Below, one piece after another: positions 8,735 to 16,716 of a stretch of 64,000 nt of DNA. The notes below the pieces were generated by a model, which saw only the letters and a list, made by a program, of their open reading frames with translations, made no database searches and had not been told where the DNA came from. The position numbers and the translations under genes are program-made. Position 1 is the stretch's first letter, and every line of letters starts with the position of its first letter. The stretch is from contig JBGPTF010000004.1 in NCBI GenBank assembly GCA_041490445.1, positions 62,001 through 126,000 of the forward strand, written 5' to 3'. This DNA comes from JBGPTF01 sp041490445. Its GTDB lineage: Bacteria > Acidobacteriota > Terriglobia > Acidiferrales > UBA7541.

Positions 8735-9321
8735 TGCGGTTGCGCACTTGGTCCGCCGCTCTCTTTTTGTTACTGGTTCCAGCCGCTTTCTCGTCTTCCA
8801 GCACTGCCGCTCCGCCACAGCGCGGAGGCGCGCTGCCTCCAGCGGCTACTATCGTGAAGCCCCACGCCTACGTTTCACTCGCGCCGGTGCCTCGCGGGCA
8901 AAAATTCGAACTCGCCGTGGTCGCGGACATCCATTCCGGCTTTCACATGAATTCGCACCAGCCGACGGATGAATACTTGATTCCGACCACGCTGACGGCG
9001 CAGTGGCCGCAAGGCCTGCGCCAGATGGACGCCGTCTATCCGCCGGGCGAGATGCGCAAGTTTTCGTTTTCGCCGAAACCGCTCTCCGTCTATACCGGTC
9101 GCGTGACGCTGACGCTCCGGATGGAAGCTGCGGCCAATGCGCCGCTCGGCGCGCAGACAATTCCGCTCACGTTGCGCTATCAGGCTTGCAACGACACAAC
9201 CTGCCTGCCTCCGGTAAAGATTCCCGTTGAAGTGAGACTGCAGATTGCCGCGGCCGGCACGCCCGCGCGCGCCGCGAATCCTGAAATCTTCTCGACGAAA
9301 GGGGACGCGGCGAAAAAGTAG
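8734..9321 (+). CDS. DsbD alpha-like periplasmic domain protein
   Basis: A 195-aa secreted protein with an N-terminal signal peptide and the immunoglobulin-like fold of the DsbD N-terminal (alpha) domain. The hallmark is YQACNDTTCLPP near residue 150, whose two cysteines correspond to the redox pair that accepts electrons from the DsbD membrane domain. There is no membrane-carrier or thioredoxin domain in this protein; those activities are encoded by ccdA and the TlpA-like gene upstream. It overlaps the cyaY stop by one base, which suggests translational coupling. It is the last gene of the operon and converges with gltX. The partner to which it passes electrons is unknown. Confidence 0.8.
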   Translation: MRLRTWSAALFLLLVPAAFSSSSTAAPPQRGGALPPAATIVKPHAYVSLAPVPRGQKFELAVVADIHSGFHMNSHQPTDEYLIPTTLTAQWPQGLRQMDAVYPPGEMRKFSFSPKPLSVYTGRVTLTLRMEAAANAPLGAQTIPLTLRYQACNDTTCLPPVKIPVEVRLQIAAAGTPARAANPEIFSTKGDAAKK

Positions 9322-9334
9322 GACGCGGGGCCTG

Positions 9335-10810
9335 CTAGCGCGTGGAGAGGGCGGGCAAAGCCCGGCGCAGGCGTTCGATGACGCGCTGCTTGCCGAGCGC
9401 AACCATCGTCTCGAAGAGGGGTGGTGCAACAGCGCGGCCCACGATCGCCACGCGTGTGGCATTGATCAGCAGCCCCGCCTTTACCCCTTCGGCCGCGGCG
9501 AGGGCGCGAAGGGCCTGGTCGCAAGCGTCGTGGTTCCACTCCGGAAGTGCCGCGAGCGCGTCCGCAAGCTTTGCCAGCATCCCGGGCAGCCGTTCGTCCT
9601 TCCAGAATTTTTCTCGCGCCTCGGGCTCATAGTCGAACGTGTCCGTGAAAAACGCCCGCGCCCAGCCCGCGAAATCGGTCAGGAATCGAGTTCGCGGGCG
9701 GATCAAATCCACGGTGCGCGCAAACCAGGCGCGTTCACTTGCACCCCAATCGTCGCGCCAGAGCGCGGCGCGGCGCAGTCCGGCCTCGACCTGCGGCAGC
9801 AGCTCGTCCACGGGCAAATTATGGACGTACTGCGCGTTGAACCATTCGAGTTTCGCGCGGTCGAAGACCGAGTTGGTGCGGCTGACGCCTGCCAGCGTGA
9901 ATCTCTGGACGATCTCCGCTGTGCGGAGGAACTCCAAGTCATCGCCCGGCGACCAGCCGAGCAGCGCGAGAAAGTTGCGGAACGCCTCCGGCACGAAGCC
10001 TTCTTCGGCGTAGCTGCCGACGCTGGTGGCGCCGTGACGCTTGGAAAGCCGCGTGCGATCCGGGCCGAGAATCAGCGGCACGTGCGCGAAGACCGGCGGG
10101 GCAACGCCCAGCGCCTGATAGAGCAGCGCCTGTTTCGGAGTGTTGGAAAGATGGTCGGCGCCGCGGATGACGTGCGTGATCCGCATGTCGATGTCATCCA
10201 CAACGACGCTGAGCTGATACGTGGGCAAGCCCGTCGAACGCAGCAGGACGAAGTCTTCGATTTCGATGTTCTGCACTTCGCGGGGGCCGAAGACGGCGTC
10301 CTCGAAGCGCGTGGTTCCGCTTCGCGGCGCGCCAAAGCGAATCGCGCGCGGGACTCCCTGGTGCGCTTTTTCCTCGCGTTCGGCTGCGGACAGATTGCGG
10401 CAGGGGCACGCCGGGGCGCGTGCGGCCATCGGTTCTTCGGCGTCGCCCTCGTCGAGATTGCCCGGTGCGGCATCCGCGCCGCCATACTGTGTCGCCTTGC
10501 AGTAGCAAGCGTAGGCGGCGCCGCTCGAAAGCAGGCGCTCCGCCGCGGCGCGATACAGTTCCAGGCGCTGCGACTGGAAATACGGTCCTTCGTCCCATGG
10601 AATGCCCAGCCAGCGCAGGCCTTCCAAGATTCCCTCCACCAGTTCCGGACGGTTCCGTTCCACGTCCGTGTCTTCGATGCGCAGCAGAAACGTACCGCCC
10701 TCATGGCGCGCAAAGAGCCAGTTGAACAGGGCCGTGCGCGCCCCGCCCACGTGAAGATACCCGGTGGGGGAGGGAGCAAAGCGGACGCGCGGTTTGCCAG
10801 TGGAGGGCAT
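9335..10810 (-). CDS. gltX: glutamate--tRNA ligase
   Basis: A 491-aa class I aminoacyl-tRNA synthetase that charges tRNA-Glu, and tRNA-Gln in organisms using the amidotransferase route. The HIGH-type motif is at the N-terminus in FAPSPTGYLHVGG, and the KMSKS-type motif is RLSKRHG near residue 255. The length is normal for bacterial GltX. ATG 10810 is selected because FAPSPTG must lie close to the N-terminus. It stands alone on the minus strand, convergent with the redox operon and divergent from the GGDEF/HD-GYP gene. Confidence 0.95.
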   Translation of the reverse strand: MPSTGKPRVRFAPSPTGYLHVGGARTALFNWLFARHEGGTFLLRIEDTDVERNRPELVEGILEGLRWLGIPWDEGPYFQSQRLELYRAAAERLLSSGAAYACYCKATQYGGADAAPGNLDEGDAEEPMAARAPACPCRNLSAAEREEKAHQGVPRAIRFGAPRSGTTRFEDAVFGPREVQNIEIEDFVLLRSTGLPTYQLSVVVDDIDMRITHVIRGADHLSNTPKQALLYQALGVAPPVFAHVPLILGPDRTRLSKRHGATSVGSYAEEGFVPEAFRNFLALLGWSPGDDLEFLRTAEIVQRFTLAGVSRTNSVFDRAKLEWFNAQYVHNLPVDELLPQVEAGLRRAALWRDDWGASERAWFARTVDLIRPRTRFLTDFAGWARAFFTDTFDYEPEAREKFWKDERLPGMLAKLADALAALPEWNHDACDQALRALAAAEGVKAGLLINATRVAIVGRAVAPPLFETMVALGKQRVIERLRRALPALSTR

Positions 10811-11134
10811 CGTTTTTCTCTGAACCCCTGCTACGCTGTGGCCTTTCGCAGCGCTTCGAAAACAAGCCATCTTATCGGAACCACCCCGCAAAATCGAGCG
10901 GGCTTGTAGTCTGCAACTTCCGCCAACAGTACCGGGGTACCGTTGACCCTTGTTCGACCGGGCAATTACCATGTAGCTTCATTCGGATTGTGGCGCGAGC
11001 GTTCGGTGCCGGGTTCAGGTCTGGCGGAAGGGTCGCGTTGACCTGGAAGAAACGGCACTCTTCGTCGAAGATTTCGTGCCCCATTTTTCTGATATTCTCA
11101 GAATGACATACCCAATTTCTCTCGGAGTTCCCGG
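10811..11134. other. divergent intergenic region
   Basis: About 324 bases between gltX (minus) and the cyclic-di-GMP gene (plus). No tRNA, small ORF or convincing promoter was recognised. A perfect 6-bp inverted repeat, TTCTGA-N5-TCAGAA, lies at 11087-11103, 32 bases before the downstream start, where an operator or promoter could be. A GGAG at about 11124-11127 serves as ribosome-binding site for the gene at 11135. Confidence 0.45.
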
Positions 11135-14100
11135 TTGCTGAACGATCCAGGCATGATTTCTTGGGTTTTGTTGGCGGGCGGAGCCCTGTTGGCCGCGTTT
11201 TTCGCGTTTGTTTACGCGCAGAAGCGGCAGGGCTACCTGCTCGTCTGGTCAGCCGGCTGGGCCCTGGTGGCGTTGCATTCGCTGGCCCTCGTGCTGGAAC
11301 CCTGGCTGGGGGGAGACGGTTGGATGGCGGCGACCAGCGCATGGCTACTAGCCGCTGGCGCGCTCGTTTTCCTGTGTGCGGCGCAGATGTACGCCCACAC
11401 GGTGCTGTGGATCCGCACCATATCTTTTCTGGCGCTGCTCGCGGCCGCTTGGGCAATTGCTTTTCAGCTCCATCAGGTTTCTGTTTCTCCGGCCCTTGGC
11501 ATCGCGCTGCTGCTCTTTGTAGTCGCCCGCGTGTTCTGGGGCGAGGGACGGAAACAGGAATCCCGCGCGGATCACCTTCTTGCTGGAGCCTTCGTTGTTT
11601 GGGGACTCCTGCTGCTGGCTACCCTCTTCCAGACTCAGATCGCGTGGCTTCGCCGCACCGAATTGCAACTGCCAATGCTGCTCCCGCAGCTTTTCGCCGG
11701 CTTACTGATGGTCATGGCGGTGTATGAAGAAGAGCGCCGCCGGGTCGAGCGCAACATGCTGGCGCTTTCGAACCTCAACTTGGCCACCTCGAGCTTTGTC
11801 GGCGGCGAAATTCAGAAAATGCTGGCGCAGGCGCTCGACCGCGTGCTGAATGTCGTGCGCATCCCGGCCGGCGCACTCTGCTTGCATTACGGGGACGTGC
11901 ACGGCCCCGCCTCGGTGGTCGTGACCGGCTTATCCGATTCCTTCTGCGCAAAGATTCAGGAAGACGATCTCGACAATTATTTCGTCGGCCTGGTGGCCCG
12001 CCTCGGTGGGCTTGTGGTGCTTCGCGACCTCGGGCGGGACGCTGCCTGGGCGGCGCTCGAGCGTGAAACCGCATTCCGGCAGGTGAGGCAACTGCTGCTC
12101 GGGCAGGGAATGCGCACCGTCGTCGGGATCAGCCTGCAAGCGAAGGAGCGCGTGTTCGGAGTACTGCTGCTCGGAACGCCGGACAGCCGGCAGTTCACGC
12201 CCGCCGAGCTGCGACTGCTGCTGGCGCTCGGACATCAGATCGGCATGGCGGTGGAAAACAGCTATCTGATCCAGCAAACATCGCGGCGCAGCGAGGAGCT
12301 GCACATCCTCAACGAAATCGGTCGCGCCCTCAGCTCGACGCTCGAACTTGACGCGCTGTTCGAGAAAATCTATACGGAAGTGCGGCGGCTGTTCGATACA
12401 GGGAGTTTCTATATCGCTTTCTTCGACAATCACCGAGAGGAGATCCGTTTCGAACTCGAAGTGACCAATGGCGAGCGGCAGCCGAAACGCAGCCGCCGAG
12501 CCGGGAATCACCTGACGGAATACCTGATCCGAACGCGCCAGCCGGTGCTGATCCGGGAACGTTTCGCGGAAGAGGTGCGAAAGCTTGGCGCCGAGCCGCT
12601 ACAGCGCACCGGATGCTTCTGCGGCGTCCCGCTCGTGCTGTACGACCGCGCCATTGGCGCAATGGCAGTTCACAGCTTGCAGGAACGGATGTTCGACGAA
12701 GGCCACCTGGAGCTGCTCCGAGTGCTGGCCAGCGAGGCTGGCATTGCGATTGAAAATGCCCGGCTGTTTGCCGAGGAGCAGAAGAAGTCGCGCCACCTGA
12801 CGCTGCTGAACAATATTTCCGGCCACGCCATCACCACGCTTAACCCGGACGAGATGCTGGCGAAAATCGCCGCCGAGCTCGAGGACGGACTCACCTACGA
12901 TCACATCGGCATCGCCATCCTGGATTACTCGGCAAAAGAGCTGGTGGTGCAGGCCGATGCCGGGCGGCGCCGCGACGCCTTGGGCCGCCGGATCGCACTG
13001 GGCGAAGGGGTGGTGGGACTGGTGGCCCGCAGCGGGCAGATGACCGTCGTCAAGCACGTCGGTCCGAACACGCCGCGGCCGGTGCTGCCGGGCTCGGCCT
13101 CCGCGATTGCCTTGCCGATCACCTATGCTGACCAGTTGCTCGGCGTCCTCTACGTCGAATCGGCTGAGCCGGCCGACTTCCTCGATGAAGAAGTTCTGCT
13201 GCTCCGGACCCTGGCGGACCTGTTCGCAGGGGCGCTGCACAACGCGCTGACGTTCCAGAAGGCGCAGGAGCAGGCCATCACCGACGGCCTCACCGGCGTG
13301 AAGACGCACCGCTTCCTGATGGAAGCGCTTTCGGCGGAGTGGAAGCGGTCCACGCGCGCTGGCCGCGCATTCTCGATTGTGCTGATGGACCTCGACCGGT
13401 TCAAATTTGTCAACGACTTTTACGGCCACCTCGAAGGCGACGTGGTGTTACAACGCATCGGGCACATCCTCGAGAAGAATTGCCGGCGTTCCGACGTCGT
13501 GGCGCGTTACGGCGGCGATGAATTCGTGATCTTGATGCCGGAAACCAACGTGGAGCAGGCCCGCCAGCTCGCGGGTAAGCTGCGCGGCTGGATCGCCTCC
13601 GACCCGCCGCTGCGGGACAAGAACATCACCGCCAGCTTCGGCATCGCCACGTTCCCGCTGCACGGCTCCACGCCGCAAGAGTTGATCCAGGTGGCGGACT
13701 CTTCGATGTATCTCTCGAAGCACCAGGGCGGCAACGCTGTCTCGACCTCGGAGCAGAGCGACACCAGCGAAACGAAAAAATGGAAACGAGACGTGCTCGA
13801 AGCCTATCTGGGTGTTACCCTGAAGAGGCAGTTTTCCACCGGCCCCGAGGCTTTCGAGGAGATTCATCGTCGGCTCGAGCATTTCACGCGCTCCCTCGGC
13901 GAGGAATCGCAACCTGAAACCTCCGAACAATTGCCGCCCGCAGTTGTCGAGACGATGACTTCGCTCGCGCTGGCGGTGGATGCCAAGGACCATTATACGC
14001 GAGGCCACTCACCCAAAGTGTCGGCATACGCCGGAATACTCGCGCAGGCGGCGGGGCTCGAACTCGTCGCGGTCGAGGAGATTCGCCTGGCCGGGCTGCT

Positions 14101-14554
14101 CCACGATGTAGGCAAGGTCGGCATTCCTGAGGCCGTGCTGAACAAGTCCGGGCCGCTTGACGCCGCCGAGTGGGAGACAATGAAAACGCACGCGATCCTT
14201 GGCGCGAAGCTGCTCGAGCCCCTGCGTGCGCTCGACAGCGTCCGCGAGATGGTGCAGCATCACCACGAGTTCTTCGACGGCTCCGGATATCCGGATCAGC
14301 TGGAAGGTACCCGGATTCCGATGGGCGCGCGCGTGATCGCGATCGCCGACGCCTATGACACAATTACTACCGAACGCACTTACAAGAAACCACGCAGCCC
14401 CGAAGACGCCTTCGCCGAGTTGGAACGTTGTGCCGGTCTTCAATTCGATCCCGAGCTCGTGCATTTGTTCATCGACACGATGCGCCGCCAGCCACGGCCG
14501 CTCGTCGAAGTCGCCGTTCCCGCGGTAAACCTCTCCACCGGCGCAGCCCTCTGA
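11135..14554 (+). CDS. membrane GAF-GGDEF-HD-GYP cyclic-di-GMP enzyme
   Basis: An 1139-aa protein with about seven N-terminal membrane spans (residues 1-200), three GAF-like domains (roughly 220-375, 390-545 and 570-705), a GGDEF domain and a C-terminal HD-GYP domain. The diguanylate cyclase motif RYGGDEF is intact near residue 792, with an RxxD inhibitory site (RRSD) before it. The phosphodiesterase part keeps HDVGKVGIP near 990 and HHEFFDGSGYP near 1043. It can therefore in principle both make and break cyclic di-GMP, with GAF domains sensing a ligand. TTG 11135 has GGAG seven bases upstream; ATG 11153 is the alternative. It stands alone. Confidence 0.9.
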   Translation: MLNDPGMISWVLLAGGALLAAFFAFVYAQKRQGYLLVWSAGWALVALHSLALVLEPWLGGDGWMAATSAWLLAAGALVFLCAAQMYAHTVLWIRTISFLALLAAAWAIAFQLHQVSVSPALGIALLLFVVARVFWGEGRKQESRADHLLAGAFVVWGLLLLATLFQTQIAWLRRTELQLPMLLPQLFAGLLMVMAVYEEERRRVERNMLALSNLNLATSSFVGGEIQKMLAQALDRVLNVVRIPAGALCLHYGDVHGPASVVVTGLSDSFCAKIQEDDLDNYFVGLVARLGGLVVLRDLGRDAAWAALERETAFRQVRQLLLGQGMRTVVGISLQAKERVFGVLLLGTPDSRQFTPAELRLLLALGHQIGMAVENSYLIQQTSRRSEELHILNEIGRALSSTLELDALFEKIYTEVRRLFDTGSFYIAFFDNHREEIRFELEVTNGERQPKRSRRAGNHLTEYLIRTRQPVLIRERFAEEVRKLGAEPLQRTGCFCGVPLVLYDRAIGAMAVHSLQERMFDEGHLELLRVLASEAGIAIENARLFAEEQKKSRHLTLLNNISGHAITTLNPDEMLAKIAAELEDGLTYDHIGIAILDYSAKELVVQADAGRRRDALGRRIALGEGVVGLVARSGQMTVVKHVGPNTPRPVLPGSASAIALPITYADQLLGVLYVESAEPADFLDEEVLLLRTLADLFAGALHNALTFQKAQEQAITDGLTGVKTHRFLMEALSAEWKRSTRAGRAFSIVLMDLDRFKFVNDFYGHLEGDVVLQRIGHILEKNCRRSDVVARYGGDEFVILMPETNVEQARQLAGKLRGWIASDPPLRDKNITASFGIATFPLHGSTPQELIQVADSSMYLSKHQGGNAVSTSEQSDTSETKKWKRDVLEAYLGVTLKRQFSTGPEAFEEIHRRLEHFTRSLGEESQPETSEQLPPAVVETMTSLALAVDAKDHYTRGHSPKVSAYAGILAQAAGLELVAVEEIRLAGLLHDVGKVGIPEAVLNKSGPLDAAEWETMKTHAILGAKLLEPLRALDSVREMVQHHHEFFDGSGYPDQLEGTRIPMGARVIAIADAYDTITTERTYKKPRSPEDAFAELERCAGLQFDPELVHLFIDTMRRQPRPLVEVAVPAVNLSTGAAL

Positions 14555-14618
14555 CTGCGCCCACACCTGCTTGGAGTTCCCGCAGGAAACGATTACGCTA
14601 CTTCCCCGGGAGGATGTC

Positions 14619-15038
14619 ATGCAGACAGCGACAGTGAAGTGGACTGGCGGCGAGCAGTTCGTTGCGACGACCCCTTCGGGGCATACCGTCCCCTTAGACG
14701 CTGATCGCGAGCACAACGCCGCTCCGGGGCCGATGGAGATGCTGCTGGCGGCGCTGGGCGCCTGCACGGCGACCGACGTCGTCATCGTCCTCGGCAAGAA
14801 GCGGCAGAAATTGGAATCGCTCGAGATCTCCGTCTCAGGAGAGCGCGCTCCCGATCCACCGCAGGTCTGGACGAAAATCGAAGTCGTGTACCGGCTGCGC
14901 GGCCAGCTTGACGATGCCGCGGTGCGCCGGGCGATGGAGCTGAGCCAGGGAAAATACTGTTCGGTGTCCGCGATGCTGAAAAAAACCGCCGCAATCACGT
15001 ATCGCTACGAAATTCTTGCGCCCGGCGGCGCAACATAA
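14619..15038 (+). CDS. OsmC family peroxiredoxin-like protein
   Basis: A 139-aa OsmC-fold protein. The two family cysteines are present: LGACTATDV on the central helix and GKYCSVSAML near the C-terminus. In OsmC/Ohr proteins these reduce organic hydroperoxides. The shorter form with an EHNAAPGPMEMLLAALGAC segment resembles the YhfA-like branch, for which the substrate is less certain. ATG 14619 has a strong GGGAGGA five bases upstream. The gene follows the cyclic-di-GMP enzyme by 64 bases and converges with the MBL-rhodanese gene. Confidence 0.85.
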   Translation: MQTATVKWTGGEQFVATTPSGHTVPLDADREHNAAPGPMEMLLAALGACTATDVVIVLGKKRQKLESLEISVSGERAPDPPQVWTKIEVVYRLRGQLDDAAVRRAMELSQGKYCSVSAMLKKTAAITYRYEILAPGGAT

Positions 15039-15077
15039 ACCTTGCGGCGGGCCGTTTTGATCCGGGGAATCGCAGGT

Positions 15078-16487
15078 TCAGGAAGCTGCGGGCTGGGCCT
15101 TCGAGCGAGGCTCGACGAACGGCAGCTTTTGCGCCTGCCACGCATCAAACCCGCCCACCACATTCATCACCTGGGAAAACCCGGCGCGCTGCAGCAGGCT
15201 GGTGGCGATCGAGCTGCGATAACCGCTCTTGCAGTGCACCGCGACCGGCTTTTGCGGGTCGATCTCCAGAAGCATTGTGCGGAGCCGGTCGAGCGGCTTC
15301 AACACCGCCTGTGCGATGTGTCCGGCTTCCCATTCCCCTGGTTTGCGCACATCCACCAGCTGGAGGCGTTCCGGCTGATTCGCCAGCTCTTGATCGAGGT
15401 CGAGGACGGAAATCTGCGGTACCTGATCGAGTGGGAGGCCAGCCCGCTCCCACGCCAGGATTCCGCCGTCCAAAAAGCCGATCACCTTTTCAATGCCGAC
15501 GCGCGCCAGGCGCATTCGCGATTCCTCCAGCTGACCGGGATCTTCCGCGACCAACAGGATCGGCTGGTCGAGGCCGATCAATATCCCCGCCCACGAAGCG
15601 AACTGGCCGGAAAGAGCGATGTGGATAGCGCCGGGAACATGGCTGGCGCCGAACTGTGTCGTGGGGCGCGTATCGAGCACCAAGGCCCCATCCGTCTGGC
15701 GGCGCTCCGCTTCCCGGGGAGAGAGCGCCGGCAGCGGGGACAAATCCGCGAGCGGCGCCGCGCCACCGCGGTTGATTTCGGCGTCGCGCTGAAAATATTC
15801 CGGGCGCGTCGGGAGGTCGGACGTGAGCAGACGGACAAATTCTTCGCGGCTCATCGGCTGCAGGGCGTAGTTGAGCGAGCGCTCCTTGCCGATGGTTGAA
15901 CGCCGCTCCGGACTAATGTTCCGGCCGCACAGCGAGCCCGCACCATGCGCCGGATAGAGTTCGACGGCGTCCGGCAGCCGGAGGAGTTTTTCGTGCAGGC
16001 TGTCGTAGAGCAGGGCGGCAAGCTGTTGCGGCGTGTACTCCGGAGAAAGATCGGGGCGGCCCACGTCGCCGATAAATAGTGTGTCGCCCGTCAGCACTGC
16101 CCACGGCTCAGGACTGCGGTCGAGATCGGTGACCAGCACGCAAAGGCTCTCGGGCGTGTGCCCGGGCGTTTCGAGAAAACGCAGCACAGCGCGACCGAAG
16201 CGGATTTCGTCGCTTTCCTTCACCGCGTGGTGCGGATACAACGCTCCCGCTTTCGCGCCGACGTGGATCGTCGCGCCGGTCCGCGCCGCCAGCTCGCGGT
16301 GGCCGGATACGAAGTCGGCGTGCAGATGCGTTTCGATAATGTGGGCGATCCGGAAACGTTGCTTGGACGCTTCCACGAGATAAATTTCCACGTCGCGCTG
16401 AGGGTCCACCACGGCGGCGACGCCGTCGGAAGCGATCATGTAGGAGGCATGAGCGAGACAGGAAAGGTAGAACTGCTCGAAATACAC
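15078..16487 (-). CDS. MBL-fold hydrolase with two rhodanese domains
   Basis: A 469-aa cytoplasmic protein with an N-terminal metallo-beta-lactamase domain (1-240) of the persulfide-dioxygenase/ETHE1 type. Metal ligands are visible in THLHADFVSGH, GHTPES, GDTLFIGDVGRPD and YPAHGAG. Two rhodanese-like domains follow. The first lacks the catalytic cysteine (LLVAEDPGQ at the loop); the second keeps it in VHCKSGYRSS. This fits sulfur handling: oxidation of glutathione or other persulfides and transfer of sulfane sulfur. GTG 16487 is chosen because GAGGTGG lies seven bases before it; the frame is open further upstream. It is monocistronic. Confidence 0.85.
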   Translation of the reverse strand: MYFEQFYLSCLAHASYMIASDGVAAVVDPQRDVEIYLVEASKQRFRIAHIIETHLHADFVSGHRELAARTGATIHVGAKAGALYPHHAVKESDEIRFGRAVLRFLETPGHTPESLCVLVTDLDRSPEPWAVLTGDTLFIGDVGRPDLSPEYTPQQLAALLYDSLHEKLLRLPDAVELYPAHGAGSLCGRNISPERRSTIGKERSLNYALQPMSREEFVRLLTSDLPTRPEYFQRDAEINRGGAAPLADLSPLPALSPREAERRQTDGALVLDTRPTTQFGASHVPGAIHIALSGQFASWAGILIGLDQPILLVAEDPGQLEESRMRLARVGIEKVIGFLDGGILAWERAGLPLDQVPQISVLDLDQELANQPERLQLVDVRKPGEWEAGHIAQAVLKPLDRLRTMLLEIDPQKPVAVHCKSGYRSSIATSLLQRAGFSQVMNVVGGFDAWQAQKLPFVEPRSKAQPAAS

Positions 16488-16675
16488 GGGTCCACCTCGG
16501 GCGCGCCGACAGCGGAGGCCTTTTTCGCCCCGGCGGCAATCGAGCAAATATTGGCACACGGAAGAGTGGCTGTCCAGCAGCCCCGTGGGCCTGCAACGTT
16601 CTTTGCCTTGCGGAACAAAGTTTCGCCGGGTCCGCTACGTCGAGACGATCCGAGCACAGGTGACTGAAATTCCGC

Positions 16676-16704
16676 TTGCCATTCAGTTGATGAGAAAGTA
16701 TATA
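16676..16704 (+). promoter_or_regulatory. sigma70-type promoter
   Basis: TTGCCA at 16676-16681, a 17-base spacer, and TATATA at 16699-16704. The start point would be near 16711, only a few bases before ATG 16717. Confidence 0.5.
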
Positions 16705-16716
16705 CATCGGACTTCT

